Shown: piece by piece, positions 1 to 6,123 of the stretch | Layout: the number at the start of each line of letters is the position of its first letter | Numbering within the stretch: position 1 is the first letter of the stretch | NCBI GenBank assembly: GCA_964345975.1 | Contig: CAYFSS010000035.1 | Span: forward strand, 1-11,390 | Direction of reading: 5' to 3' | Source of the DNA: CAYFSS01 sp964345975 | GTDB lineage: Bacteria > Bacillota > Clostridia > Saccharofermentanales > Fastidiosipilaceae | Length of the DNA stretch: 11,390 nt | The notes under the pieces: generated by a model | The model's database searches: none | What the model was told of the DNA's origin: nothing | What the model saw: the letters and a program-made list of their open reading frames with translations, nothing else | Made by a program: the position numbers and the translations under genes

Positions 1-60
1 ATGATTAAGAACTAGATTGATCATAGAAGTCTATCGTGATGGACCGTTTCGATCCGAAAC

Positions 61-90
61 AAAGACCTCGCTCAAGAATGAGCGAGGTCT
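61..90 (-). terminator. Intrinsic terminator of the superoxide dismutase gene
   Basis: The arms 63-73 and 80-90 are perfectly complementary: an 11-bp GC-rich stem (AGACCTCGCTC with GAGCGAGGTCT) and a 6-base loop. Read on the minus strand, the stem is followed by TTTGTTT, a short interrupted U-tract. It begins 49 bases past the superoxide dismutase stop codon and points the right way. On the plus strand the stem is followed by AAACC, so it would not terminate in that direction. Confidence 0.85.
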
Positions 91-138
91 AAACCATTAA
101 CCGTTCGTTAGAAGCGGTTCGTGAGAAGCTAAGCTATC

Positions 139-747
139 TTATTTTGCTTCTTCGTAACGCTTGGCGACGACATCCCAGTTGACGACGTCCCACCATGCCT
201 TGAGATAATCAGCACGTGCATTCTTATACTTGAGGTAGTAAGCATGCTCCCAGACATCGTTCCCAAGAATTGGTGTTTTACCATCTGAGATGGGGTTGTC
301 CTGGTTTGCCGAGCTGGTGATCTTGAGCTCACCATTATCTACGATAAGCCATGCCCAACCACTACCGAACTGACCGGTACCTGCTGTTTGGAACTTCTCT
401 TTGAATTCATCAAAGCTTCCAAAGGTCTTGTCAATCTCTTCAGCCAATGCGCCTGTCGGAGTAGACGATCCACCGGGGGTCATAGATTCCCAGAATAGAG
501 TGTGGTTATAATGGCCACCGCCATTGTTGATGACTGCTTGACGCTTATCTGAAGGAACTTGATCTAAGTTCTTGAGCAAATCACCGGGGCAATCAGACTT
601 CAGATCGAGGCCTTCCACGGCTTTGTTAAGATTGTCTACATAGGTCTGATGGTGCTTACCATGATGGATCTTCATGGTCTCTTCATCGATTGTAGGCTCG
701 AGTGCGTTGTGCTCATACGGTAAATCTTGTAATTTGAATTTCGTCAT
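139..747 (-). CDS. sodA: Superoxide dismutase, manganese type
   Basis: This gene encodes a cytoplasmic Fe/Mn-family superoxide dismutase, which converts superoxide to oxygen and hydrogen peroxide. The product is 202 residues, normal for the family, with no signal peptide. The metal ligands are visible: His28 (in MKIHHGKHH), His82 (in HYNHTLFW), and Asp164 and His168 (in DVWEHAYY). The Gly-rich NNGGGH segment at 74-79 and Gln149 in the SANQD segment are marks of manganese enzymes, because iron enzymes place the active-site Gln in the first domain. Cambialistic use of iron cannot be excluded. The ATG start is supported by a purine-rich AGAGAGGG at 757-764, 9 bases upstream. The gene stands alone on the minus strand, diverges from the ABC exporter operon, and has its own terminator. 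I found no convincing sigma-70 promoter for it. Confidence 0.97.
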   Translation of the reverse strand: MTKFKLQDLPYEHNALEPTIDEETMKIHHGKHHQTYVDNLNKAVEGLDLKSDCPGDLLKNLDQVPSDKRQAVINNGGGHYNHTLFWESMTPGGSSTPTGALAEEIDKTFGSFDEFKEKFQTAGTGQFGSGWAWLIVDNGELKITSSANQDNPISDGKTPILGNDVWEHAYYLKYKNARADYLKAWWDVVNWDVVAKRYEEAK

Positions 748-1103
748 AAATAGTACCCTCTCTTCTTCGCAAATTTGTTGCGTGCATCGCGATCGTATAA
801 AACCTTCTCTAATACAACGAGTCAGATCATCCTGTAGTCTCTAGGTTGTTAGCTGTATCTAACCTCGTAATAAAACTATAGGGGCAACGCGATTTCTTAG
901 CTGTTACAGATGCAACATTTACTTTATTTGTTTTAGGACCTTGCTTATCTCGGGTTGAATCTATGCTTGCGGGACGTCCGGTAAGGCTTTTGGAAGTGTG
1001 TTGAGACTACATATTTGGGGAAATAAATGCAGAATCAATTTATACCTATTATCGTCCAGTGATAGCCCGTGATTTAGAACCTAATTCTTCCGCGAATAGG
1101 GAA

Positions 1104-1131
1104 TTGACATGAACAGTGGATGTAGTCTAAC
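1104..1131 (+). promoter_or_regulatory. Candidate sigma-70 promoter for the ABC exporter operon
   Basis: A perfect -35 hexamer, TTGACA (1104-1109), is followed after 16 bases by TCTAAC (1126-1131), which matches four of six consensus -10 positions. It lies about 210 bases upstream of the ATPase start. A second possibility just downstream is TTGATT (1134-1139), 19 bases from TATAGT (1159-1164). Both are pattern matches only. Confidence 0.3.
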
Positions 1132-1213
1132 CATTGATTTAGTCAAGTCGAACGAGAATATAGTCACTAAAAGTTGGTTATTCGACCCTTACAATGTTGA
1201 AAATTATAAATGA

Positions 1214-1268
1214 ATGTAGCACTACGAAAGTGATTTAGGTATATTCTACCTTGGCATTAGTGCTATAT
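1214..1268 (+). promoter_or_regulatory. Two-tier inverted repeat in the exporter operon leader
   Basis: The arms 1214-1224 (ATGTAGCACTA) and 1258-1268 (TAGTGCTATAT) form 11 consecutive pairs, one of them G-U. Nested between them, AGGTA (1237-1241) pairs with TACCT (1247-1251) around a 5-base loop. There is no U-tract, so it is not a terminator. It ends about 70 bases before the ATPase start codon and could be a leader RNA structure or a protein-binding site. The sequence is AT-rich, so chance is a real alternative. Confidence 0.3.
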
Positions 1269-1339
1269 ATATCAAATATGATTCACGAGATTTAAGTTAC
1301 TTGAGTCCCATAAGTAAGTGGATAAATCCGGAGGTCAAA

Positions 1340-2128
1340 ATGGACAATATGAACAGATCACTCCTAACCGTACGCAACCTGAGCAAATCCTATGATGGGC
1401 ATAAACTTGCCGTAGATAACATCAGTTTTGATGTGAAGCCCGGCGAAGTCTTTGGCTTTCTTGGTCCGAACGGAGCAGGCAAGTCGACCACGCTCAAACT
1501 GATCACCGGGATTCTTGAAGCCGATCAAGGGGAGATCTTTGTCAACGGTTTCAATCTTGCCGAACAAGCACTGGAAGCCAAGCAACAGTTTGCGTTTGTC
1601 CCTGATAATCCGGATGTCTTACTTCGTTTGACCGGCTTGGAATATCTGCGTTTTATGGGTGATATCTACGAAGTCCCGGAAGATCTTAGGCAAGAACGGG
1701 TAAGAGATTTAAGTGTGACCTTCGAAATGGACTCTGTTTTAGGGGACACGATGCAGACGTATTCCCATGGTATGCGTCAGAAAATGGTCGTAATGGGTGC
1801 TCTACTCCACGATCCGCCACTTTGGCTTCTAGATGAGCCGATGACAGGACTCGATCCTCGTTCGTCTTTCCTGCTGAAAGAAAGAATCGATTCGCATGCA
1901 GCGAAGGGGCATGCTGTGCTCTTTTCTACGCACGTTCTTGATGTTGCCGAACGCATGGTGGATCGCTTAGCCATCATCGACGACGGAATCATAAAGTTCA
2001 TCGGTAGTTTGGAAGACTTGCGATCCAATCTGCAGTCGGATGGTTCTCTTGAGCAGCTCTTCTTACAACTTACAGAAGAGTCGCCGGAATTTACCGCGGC
2101 ATTCAATAGGGAGGTGCGCGATGCTTAA
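1340..2128 (+). CDS. ABC exporter ATP-binding protein (EcsA/YthP-like)
   Basis: This is the nucleotide-binding subunit of a two-component ABC-2-type exporter. It would sit on the cytoplasmic face and power the permease encoded next. The product is 262 residues from the ATG at 1340. That start is favoured over a TTG at 1301 because GGAGGT (1330-1335) lies just ahead of it. Motifs from that start are Walker A GPNGAGKST (42-50), signature YSHGMRQK (141-148), Walker B LWLLDEP (161-167), D-loop GLDP and switch His198 in STH. The Q-loop position reads VPDNP, with Asp89 where Gln is usual; a non-Gln residue here is, as I recall, common in EcsA-like ATPases. The C-terminal 60 residues are a short tail. 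The stop codon overlaps the permease start by 8 bases, so translation is probably coupled. The substrate cannot be read from the sequence. Confidence 0.93.
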   Translation: MDNMNRSLLTVRNLSKSYDGHKLAVDNISFDVKPGEVFGFLGPNGAGKSTTLKLITGILEADQGEIFVNGFNLAEQALEAKQQFAFVPDNPDVLLRLTGLEYLRFMGDIYEVPEDLRQERVRDLSVTFEMDSVLGDTMQTYSHGMRQKMVVMGALLHDPPLWLLDEPMTGLDPRSSFLLKERIDSHAAKGHAVLFSTHVLDVAERMVDRLAIIDDGIIKFIGSLEDLRSNLQSDGSLEQLFLQLTEESPEFTAAFNREVRDA

Positions 2129-3923
2129 ACTTTGGCTCCTCGTCCGCGTCATGCTGAAAGGTGAGAAATTAGCTTCGAGCGGCTTTAATCTGAACACATC
2201 AAAGCGAAGGCGAGGATTATTCTCTCGGAAGGGCTTCGGGATTCAAGGCGATGGAGCCTCAACTCGGGGAGCCTCACGTAAAATTATGGCCGTCCTCATC
2301 TTCCTGATGATGATTGGAATATTTGCATTTTATGGTTATTCCTTGGGTAGACTACTGCTTCAAGTCGAGCCTTTCAAGATTCTCATTTTGAGGGTGGTTG
2401 CGTTTTTTGTCTCGGTATTCTCTATTTTTAATATCGTTACACTCCTTTATTACTCAGAAGAATTACCTTTTTATTTGAGCTTACCTTTGTCCAAGGGAAC
2501 CTTGGTCGGAGCAAAGCTGATCCATGCGACGATATACAATGTCCTCATGATTCTCGGCATGATTGTTTGGCCGCTCTTTATTGGACTGGGCATAAAACTG
2601 AATTTGTCGTGGTCTTACTATCTATCAGCTATTCTACTGAGTCTACTTATAGCCTTATCTGCTCAAGCTATTATCAGCTCTCTGCTTGTCATCGTCATGC
2701 GATTCACCAAGTTTGCAAAGAACAAAGATCGATTTACGATGGTCTTCTCGGTCCTCATGATCCTCTTTATTCTTGGGTTTTCTATGGCTCCGTCTTTCAT
2801 GAGCAGTTCAATGGAGAATCTCTCCATTGCTGACGAGCAAAGAGCCATGACAAATGTGATGCAAATGACACAGGACGCACAGGCCATCAACATTGTTTCG
2901 TCCTTGTTTGCGCCGCCCCTATTGCTCATCGGAAATCTAGAGCTTTGGCATAACGGGGTTTTACCGCTTACGACGTATTTGTTGGCCACCTTAATTACGC
3001 TTGCGCTTTGTCTTCTCCTCTTTGTTGTCGCTCGTCGTTTCTACACCGAAGGCGCAATGGCTGTCCAAGGCAGTGGTGGCAAAAAGAAGGGGAGGCTCAG
3101 TGAAGATAAAGTGTCGAAAGGTTTGCGGAAACGCTCTCCGTTCCTAGCCCTGGTCAAGAAAGATTGGCTCGTCCTTCGCCGCACTCCTTCTTATTTCACG
3201 AATTGCTTAATGCCAATCTTCATTGTTCCCGTATTAATGATCATCACGATTGCCGTACCGGTTCTCATGTCACAGAATCAGATGTATTTGTCGGATATCA
3301 AAACTTTGATCGAGCCGCTTGTAGAGTATTGGAGAGATCCTATCATCAGTTCTGAGATTACTCGCTTCTCATACATTATCCTAATGGGCATCATGGCGTT
3401 TATAATGTCGATGAATACCCTCAGTATTTCGATGATTTCCCGTGAGGGAAGGAGTGCATATCTCATGAAGATGATGCCTCAATCGTACATGCTACAAATC
3501 CGAAGCAAACTCTTCCTGGGGTCCTTGATCGGGATCATGGCTACCATTCTTTTCTTCATAGCGATCTTATTCTTGCTGAAAGCTCCTTGGTACATTTCTC
3601 TTACCTTCTGTCTCATCTATTTCAGCGAGACCTATCTTTCTCAGGTCTTGGACGGCCTCATGGATATCTCTTTCCCGCGTTTGGATTGGAGCCAAGATAT
3701 TGAAATCGCTAAGCGTCAAGGTTTGACGTTTGCTTCCTTTGCCTTGGGGTTCTTGATCATCGCCGCGAAGATTGCAGCCGTTTACTTCTTCTCTCAATAT
3801 GTCTCCAAAGACCCACCGATTGTTACAATCTTTGTCGTTGTCTTATATCTTGTAACTCTCTTCGCTGCTGAACTCCTCCTGCGGACGTATGCTCAGCGCA
3901 AAATGGAGTCCATGGTTATTTAA
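2121..3923 (+). CDS. ABC exporter permease, putative ABC-2-like family
   Basis: This is the membrane partner of the preceding ATPase, 600 residues from the ATG at 2121. That start has an ideal site, GGGAGGT (2109-2115), 5 bases upstream; a longer frame from 2040 would lie mostly inside the ATPase gene and has no such support. A basic, Ser/Gly-rich N-terminal segment (about 25-54) precedes hydrophobic stretches at roughly 55-80, 86-110, 136-160, 168-195, 205-225 and 280-305. A second membrane half follows, ending near the C-terminus. Each half carries a similar cytoplasmic-looking element: SEELPFYLSLPLSKG...GAKL near 112-133 and SREGRSAYLMKMMPQSY...RSKL in the second half. That pattern is familiar from large Firmicutes exporter permeases of the 'putative ABC exporter' kind (YthQ-like). 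It may export a peptide, a drug or an envelope component; the substrate is unknown. Confidence 0.88.
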   Translation: MLKLWLLVRVMLKGEKLASSGFNLNTSKRRRGLFSRKGFGIQGDGASTRGASRKIMAVLIFLMMIGIFAFYGYSLGRLLLQVEPFKILILRVVAFFVSVFSIFNIVTLLYYSEELPFYLSLPLSKGTLVGAKLIHATIYNVLMILGMIVWPLFIGLGIKLNLSWSYYLSAILLSLLIALSAQAIISSLLVIVMRFTKFAKNKDRFTMVFSVLMILFILGFSMAPSFMSSSMENLSIADEQRAMTNVMQMTQDAQAINIVSSLFAPPLLLIGNLELWHNGVLPLTTYLLATLITLALCLLLFVVARRFYTEGAMAVQGSGGKKKGRLSEDKVSKGLRKRSPFLALVKKDWLVLRRTPSYFTNCLMPIFIVPVLMIITIAVPVLMSQNQMYLSDIKTLIEPLVEYWRDPIISSEITRFSYIILMGIMAFIMSMNTLSISMISREGRSAYLMKMMPQSYMLQIRSKLFLGSLIGIMATILFFIAILFLLKAPWYISLTFCLIYFSETYLSQVLDGLMDISFPRLDWSQDIEIAKRQGLTFASFALGFLIIAAKIAAVYFFSQYVSKDPPIVTIFVVVLYLVTLFAAELLLRTYAQRKMESMVI

Positions 3924-3937
3924 GAGAGGAGCAAACC

Positions 3938-5128
3938 ATGTTGCCGTTTAAATTTTACAGTCCTACGAAGTTCGTCTTCAGTCCTAACGCTGAGACTGAG
4001 ATCGGTTCTGCCTTCGAAAGTGAAGGTTACCGCAAGGTGCTCATCGTCACGGGTCAGGCTTCCGTCTTTCATTCCGGCCTCTACGATAGGGTCGTGCAAA
4101 GTTTAGAAGAACATAAGATCGAGCATGTTCTCCTACGCGGTGTACAAGCGAATCCTTTAGCAAGCATGGTTTATGAGGGAGCTGCTATGGGTCGCGAAGC
4201 GGCAATCGATGTAGTGCTTGGCTTGGGGGGTGGTAGTGCTATTGACACAGCAAAAGCCATCGCCCTCGCGATTCCCTATGATGGTGACTTCTGGGACTTC
4301 TATTCAGGTAAGGCGACACCTCAGACAGCACTCCCCATTGCCACCATCTTGACCTTGGCAGCAACGGGCTCTGAAGCATCTCCTTCATCGGTCATCACGA
4401 ACGCTCCGTTAGGCTTGAAGCGAAGCGTGGGCTCGGATCTCGTCAGACCTACCATTAGCTTCATGAACCCCACCCTTGGCTACACTCTTCCTCCATACCA
4501 AATTGCTTGCGGCATCACGGATATTATGGCCCACATTTTGGAGCGCTACTTAACGAAGACTGAATCCGTGGAATTGACCGATGAGTTAGCAGAAGCAGTG
4601 CTGCGTGTTGTTTATCGAGAAGGCCCCAGAGCGCTCTTGGAACGCGAAAACTATGAAGTCTATGCCAATCTCTTCTGGGCCGGCACGCTGGCTCACAATA
4701 ATCTCTTAGGTCTTGGCCGTGAGCAGGATTGGAGTAGTCATCAAATTGCTCATGAACTATCGACGAAGTATAACGTGGCCCATGGCGCAGCGCTTGCAAT
4801 CGTGATGCCGAATTTCATGCGGTATACCGTCGCTGATATTCCGGCCAGATATGCCAGACTGGCGGTCAAAGTCTTTGGGATCGAGCCGTCAGCAAAGTCC
4901 TGTACTGCGACCGCTCAGGTAGGAATCAGGCGATTCTGTAAGTTTCTGAAGGAACTTGGCATGCCCCTGACCCTCCAGGAGATTGGCGGTAAGGAAGCGG
5001 ATATAACCGAGCTTGCCGCTAATACTAAACTCACAAACGGGGAATACACGGGCTTCCTCAAGCCTTTAGATCAAGAGGCGAAAGAAGCAATCCTCCGACT
5101 TTGTATGGATGAGCCTGATCTCCTTTAG
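3938..5128 (+). CDS. Iron-containing alcohol dehydrogenase, butanol dehydrogenase-like
   Basis: This is a group III (iron-type) NAD(P)H-dependent alcohol dehydrogenase, resembling the BdhA/YugJ/YqhD branch that reduces aldehydes to alcohols in the cytoplasm. It has 396 residues, close to the family's 385-400. The N-terminal nucleotide-binding half carries GLGGGSAIDTAKAI (95-108). The metal site in the C-terminal half appears complete: Asp195 and His199 (DIMAH), His268 (DWSSHQIAHEL) and His282 (VAHGAAL). The ATG has AGAGAGGAG 6 bases upstream and lies 14 bases after the permease stop, so it belongs to the exporter operon. NADPH preference is likely by family but was not resolved from the 37-50 loop. 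The natural substrate is unknown. Pairing with an ABC exporter could mean a shared aldehyde or solvent stress response, but this is only inference. Confidence 0.94.
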   Translation: MLPFKFYSPTKFVFSPNAETEIGSAFESEGYRKVLIVTGQASVFHSGLYDRVVQSLEEHKIEHVLLRGVQANPLASMVYEGAAMGREAAIDVVLGLGGGSAIDTAKAIALAIPYDGDFWDFYSGKATPQTALPIATILTLAATGSEASPSSVITNAPLGLKRSVGSDLVRPTISFMNPTLGYTLPPYQIACGITDIMAHILERYLTKTESVELTDELAEAVLRVVYREGPRALLERENYEVYANLFWAGTLAHNNLLGLGREQDWSSHQIAHELSTKYNVAHGAALAIVMPNFMRYTVADIPARYARLAVKVFGIEPSAKSCTATAQVGIRRFCKFLKELGMPLTLQEIGGKEADITELAANTKLTNGEYTGFLKPLDQEAKEAILRLCMDEPDLL

Positions 5129-5162
5129 TTTTCGGACAGATAGGTTCAAATCAACTAAGACC

Positions 5163-5198
5163 GCCTCCTTCAAGATGCATAAGCTCTTGGCAGGGGGT
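5163..5198 (+). promoter_or_regulatory. Hairpin that buries the ribosome binding site of the small membrane protein
   Basis: Bases 5163-5175 (GCCTCCTTCAAGA) can pair with 5185-5198 (TCTTGGCAGGGGGT). This gives 13 pairs, three of them G-U, with one bulged C at 5191 and a 9-base loop. The 3' arm contains the whole ribosome binding site AGGGGGT (5192-5198) of the reading frame at 5204, with CCTCC as the anti-Shine-Dalgarno strand. No U-tract follows, so a terminator is unlikely. Confidence 0.5.
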
Positions 5199-5203
5199 AT
5201 GTT

Positions 5204-5347
5204 ATGCGCAAACATCGGCGAGCTGAGAAAGAACAGGTTTATCAAGCGTTCTTGGCTTACTATGTCCGGGTCAAGCGTAAGCGAAGACTTCGTTATCTTT
5301 TTTTACTTGGGCTAGGCATCATTTTGTTCCTCCTCTTGATTTTCTAA
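5204..5347 (+). CDS. Small single-pass membrane protein, 47 residues, unknown function
   Basis: I do not recognise a family for this short reading frame. It starts at ATG 5204 with AGGGGGT (5192-5198) 5 bases upstream, a strong ribosome binding site. The first 30 residues are very basic, with RKHRR near the start and VKRKRRLR at 23-30. A hydrophobic segment of about 17 residues (31-47, YLFLLGLGIILFLLLIF) runs to the C-terminus. This would place a positively charged tail in the cytoplasm and a single membrane helix at the end. It sits 75 bases after the alcohol dehydrogenase and 49 bases before the HD hydrolase, in the same direction. A longer overlapping frame at 5109-5315 is less protein-like and has no ribosome binding site. 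The protein-like composition plus the site make it probably real. Confidence 0.6.
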   Translation: MRKHRRAEKEQVYQAFLAYYVRVKRKRRLRYLFLLGLGIILFLLLIF

Positions 5348-5396
5348 GTTCATGTAAAATATGAGAATCAACTCGAAGTTAAGGAAAGAGGATTCT

Positions 5397-6050
5397 TTGA
5401 AGAACTGGAATGAGCGCTGGCGCCGCTGCCGAGAACAAGATCAAGCTGAACTCCCCGGACTTCGTTCGGCGGGCTTGGACGAGCTCTTTGGTCCCATGAC
5501 CCCCTTGGCACCGGCTCTTTATCGACTTGAAGCAGAGAAATTATCTCCTGATCGGCGTAAACACTCCCAGCACGTTGCAACGTATATGATTCATTTGGCG
5601 GTTCTCCATGATGAGGATCCCGTGCGCTTTGCTCAAGTAGGACTCCTCCATGATTTGGCAAAAGAAAGAGGAGCAAAGGAACTGGCTCGCTTGGCTAGGC
5701 GTGATCCCCAATGTCCACCGGCATTGACGGGGGGAACGCTCCATGCTCCTGCAGCGGTTACGCTATTGCGTGAAGGCGGACCGCAATTGGATGAAGACGC
5801 GCTGGAAGCCATCAGGCTTCACCCCATCGCTAAACCTAATCTTAGCAATATTGGCATGGCGCTATTCTTGTCGGATAAGATTGAATTGACGCGTCCCTTT
5901 AAAGACATAAAGAATATTCGCAATGCTGCGGATACGTCGCTTGAACTTGCGATGGGGCTATGTTTGAAGCGAGTCATAGCTGCCTTAGAACGCAATGACC
6001 AGACAGGTCATCCCTGGCAGTGGGCAGCGCTTGAATATTATGCTGATTAA
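5397..6050 (+). CDS. yqeK: YqeK-like HD-domain phosphohydrolase
   Basis: This looks like a metal-dependent HD hydrolase of the YqeK family, whose studied members split diadenosine tetraphosphate symmetrically into two ADP in the cytoplasm. Numbered from the TTG at 5397 (217 residues), the HD ligands and partners are His56 (RRKHS), His85-Asp86 (LLHDLAK), His116 (TLHA), His142 (IRLHP) and Asp160 (LSDKIE). The SDKIELTRPFKDIKNIRNAA stretch is typical of YqeK. The usual His-Thr of the AIxxHT motif is His-Pro here. The N-terminus is some 30-50 residues longer than usual. The TTG start is preferred because AAAGAGG lies 5 bases upstream; the in-frame ATG at 5361 has no purine-rich site but would add 12 residues. 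Unlike many Firmicutes, nadD is not adjacent. Confidence 0.82.
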   Translation: MKNWNERWRRCREQDQAELPGLRSAGLDELFGPMTPLAPALYRLEAEKLSPDRRKHSQHVATYMIHLAVLHDEDPVRFAQVGLLHDLAKERGAKELARLARRDPQCPPALTGGTLHAPAAVTLLREGGPQLDEDALEAIRLHPIAKPNLSNIGMALFLSDKIELTRPFKDIKNIRNAADTSLELAMGLCLKRVIAALERNDQTGHPWQWAALEYYAD

Positions 6051-6123
6051 TGCCCACGACAATCCGTTATACGGCATACGACGGGCTCTATAGTTTCCTC
6101 AATTGATAGAAGAAGGTTATGAA

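Larger units (their letters stand above)
748..1339. other. AT-rich divergent intergenic region
   Basis: This stretch between the divergent superoxide dismutase and ABC exporter genes holds no confident gene. It must contain the promoters and leaders of both. Symmetric elements seen are GTTAG-N6-CTAAC at 848-863, CTGTTACAG at 901-909, and an imperfect 20-bp palindrome at 966-985 with the perfect core GGACGTCC at 972-979. The motif TTAGCTGT occurs twice, at 849-856 and 897-904. A 34-codon reading frame lies at 1109-1213, and a two-tier hairpin at 1214-1268 immediately follows it. None of these matches a regulator site I can name; PerR- or Fur-like boxes were not recognised. Confidence 0.6.

Noticed and set aside
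46..60. Perfect short palindrome GTTTCG-ATC-CGAAAC next to the terminator
   Set aside because: A 6-bp stem with a 3-base loop and no following U-tract; it overlaps the T-rich tail of the terminator and needs no separate explanation.
1004..1128. 9-bp inverted repeat AGACTACAT (1004-1012) and ATGTAGTCT (1120-1128)
   Set aside because: The arms are over 100 bases apart, and a 9-bp match is expected by chance about once in a region this size.
2040..2120. An N-terminal extension of 27 residues on the permease
   Set aside because: It lies within the ATPase gene in another frame and has no ribosome binding site. The ATG at 2121 has an ideal one.
5143..5152. GGTTCAAATC resembling a tRNA T-loop
   Set aside because: The flanking bases do not form a T-stem, and no acceptor, D or anticodon arm is present around it.
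5109..5315. A 68-codon frame overlapping the dehydrogenase end and the small membrane protein gene
   Set aside because: It has no ribosome binding site and a mixed, low-complexity composition, and it overlaps a better frame with a strong site and a clear membrane helix.
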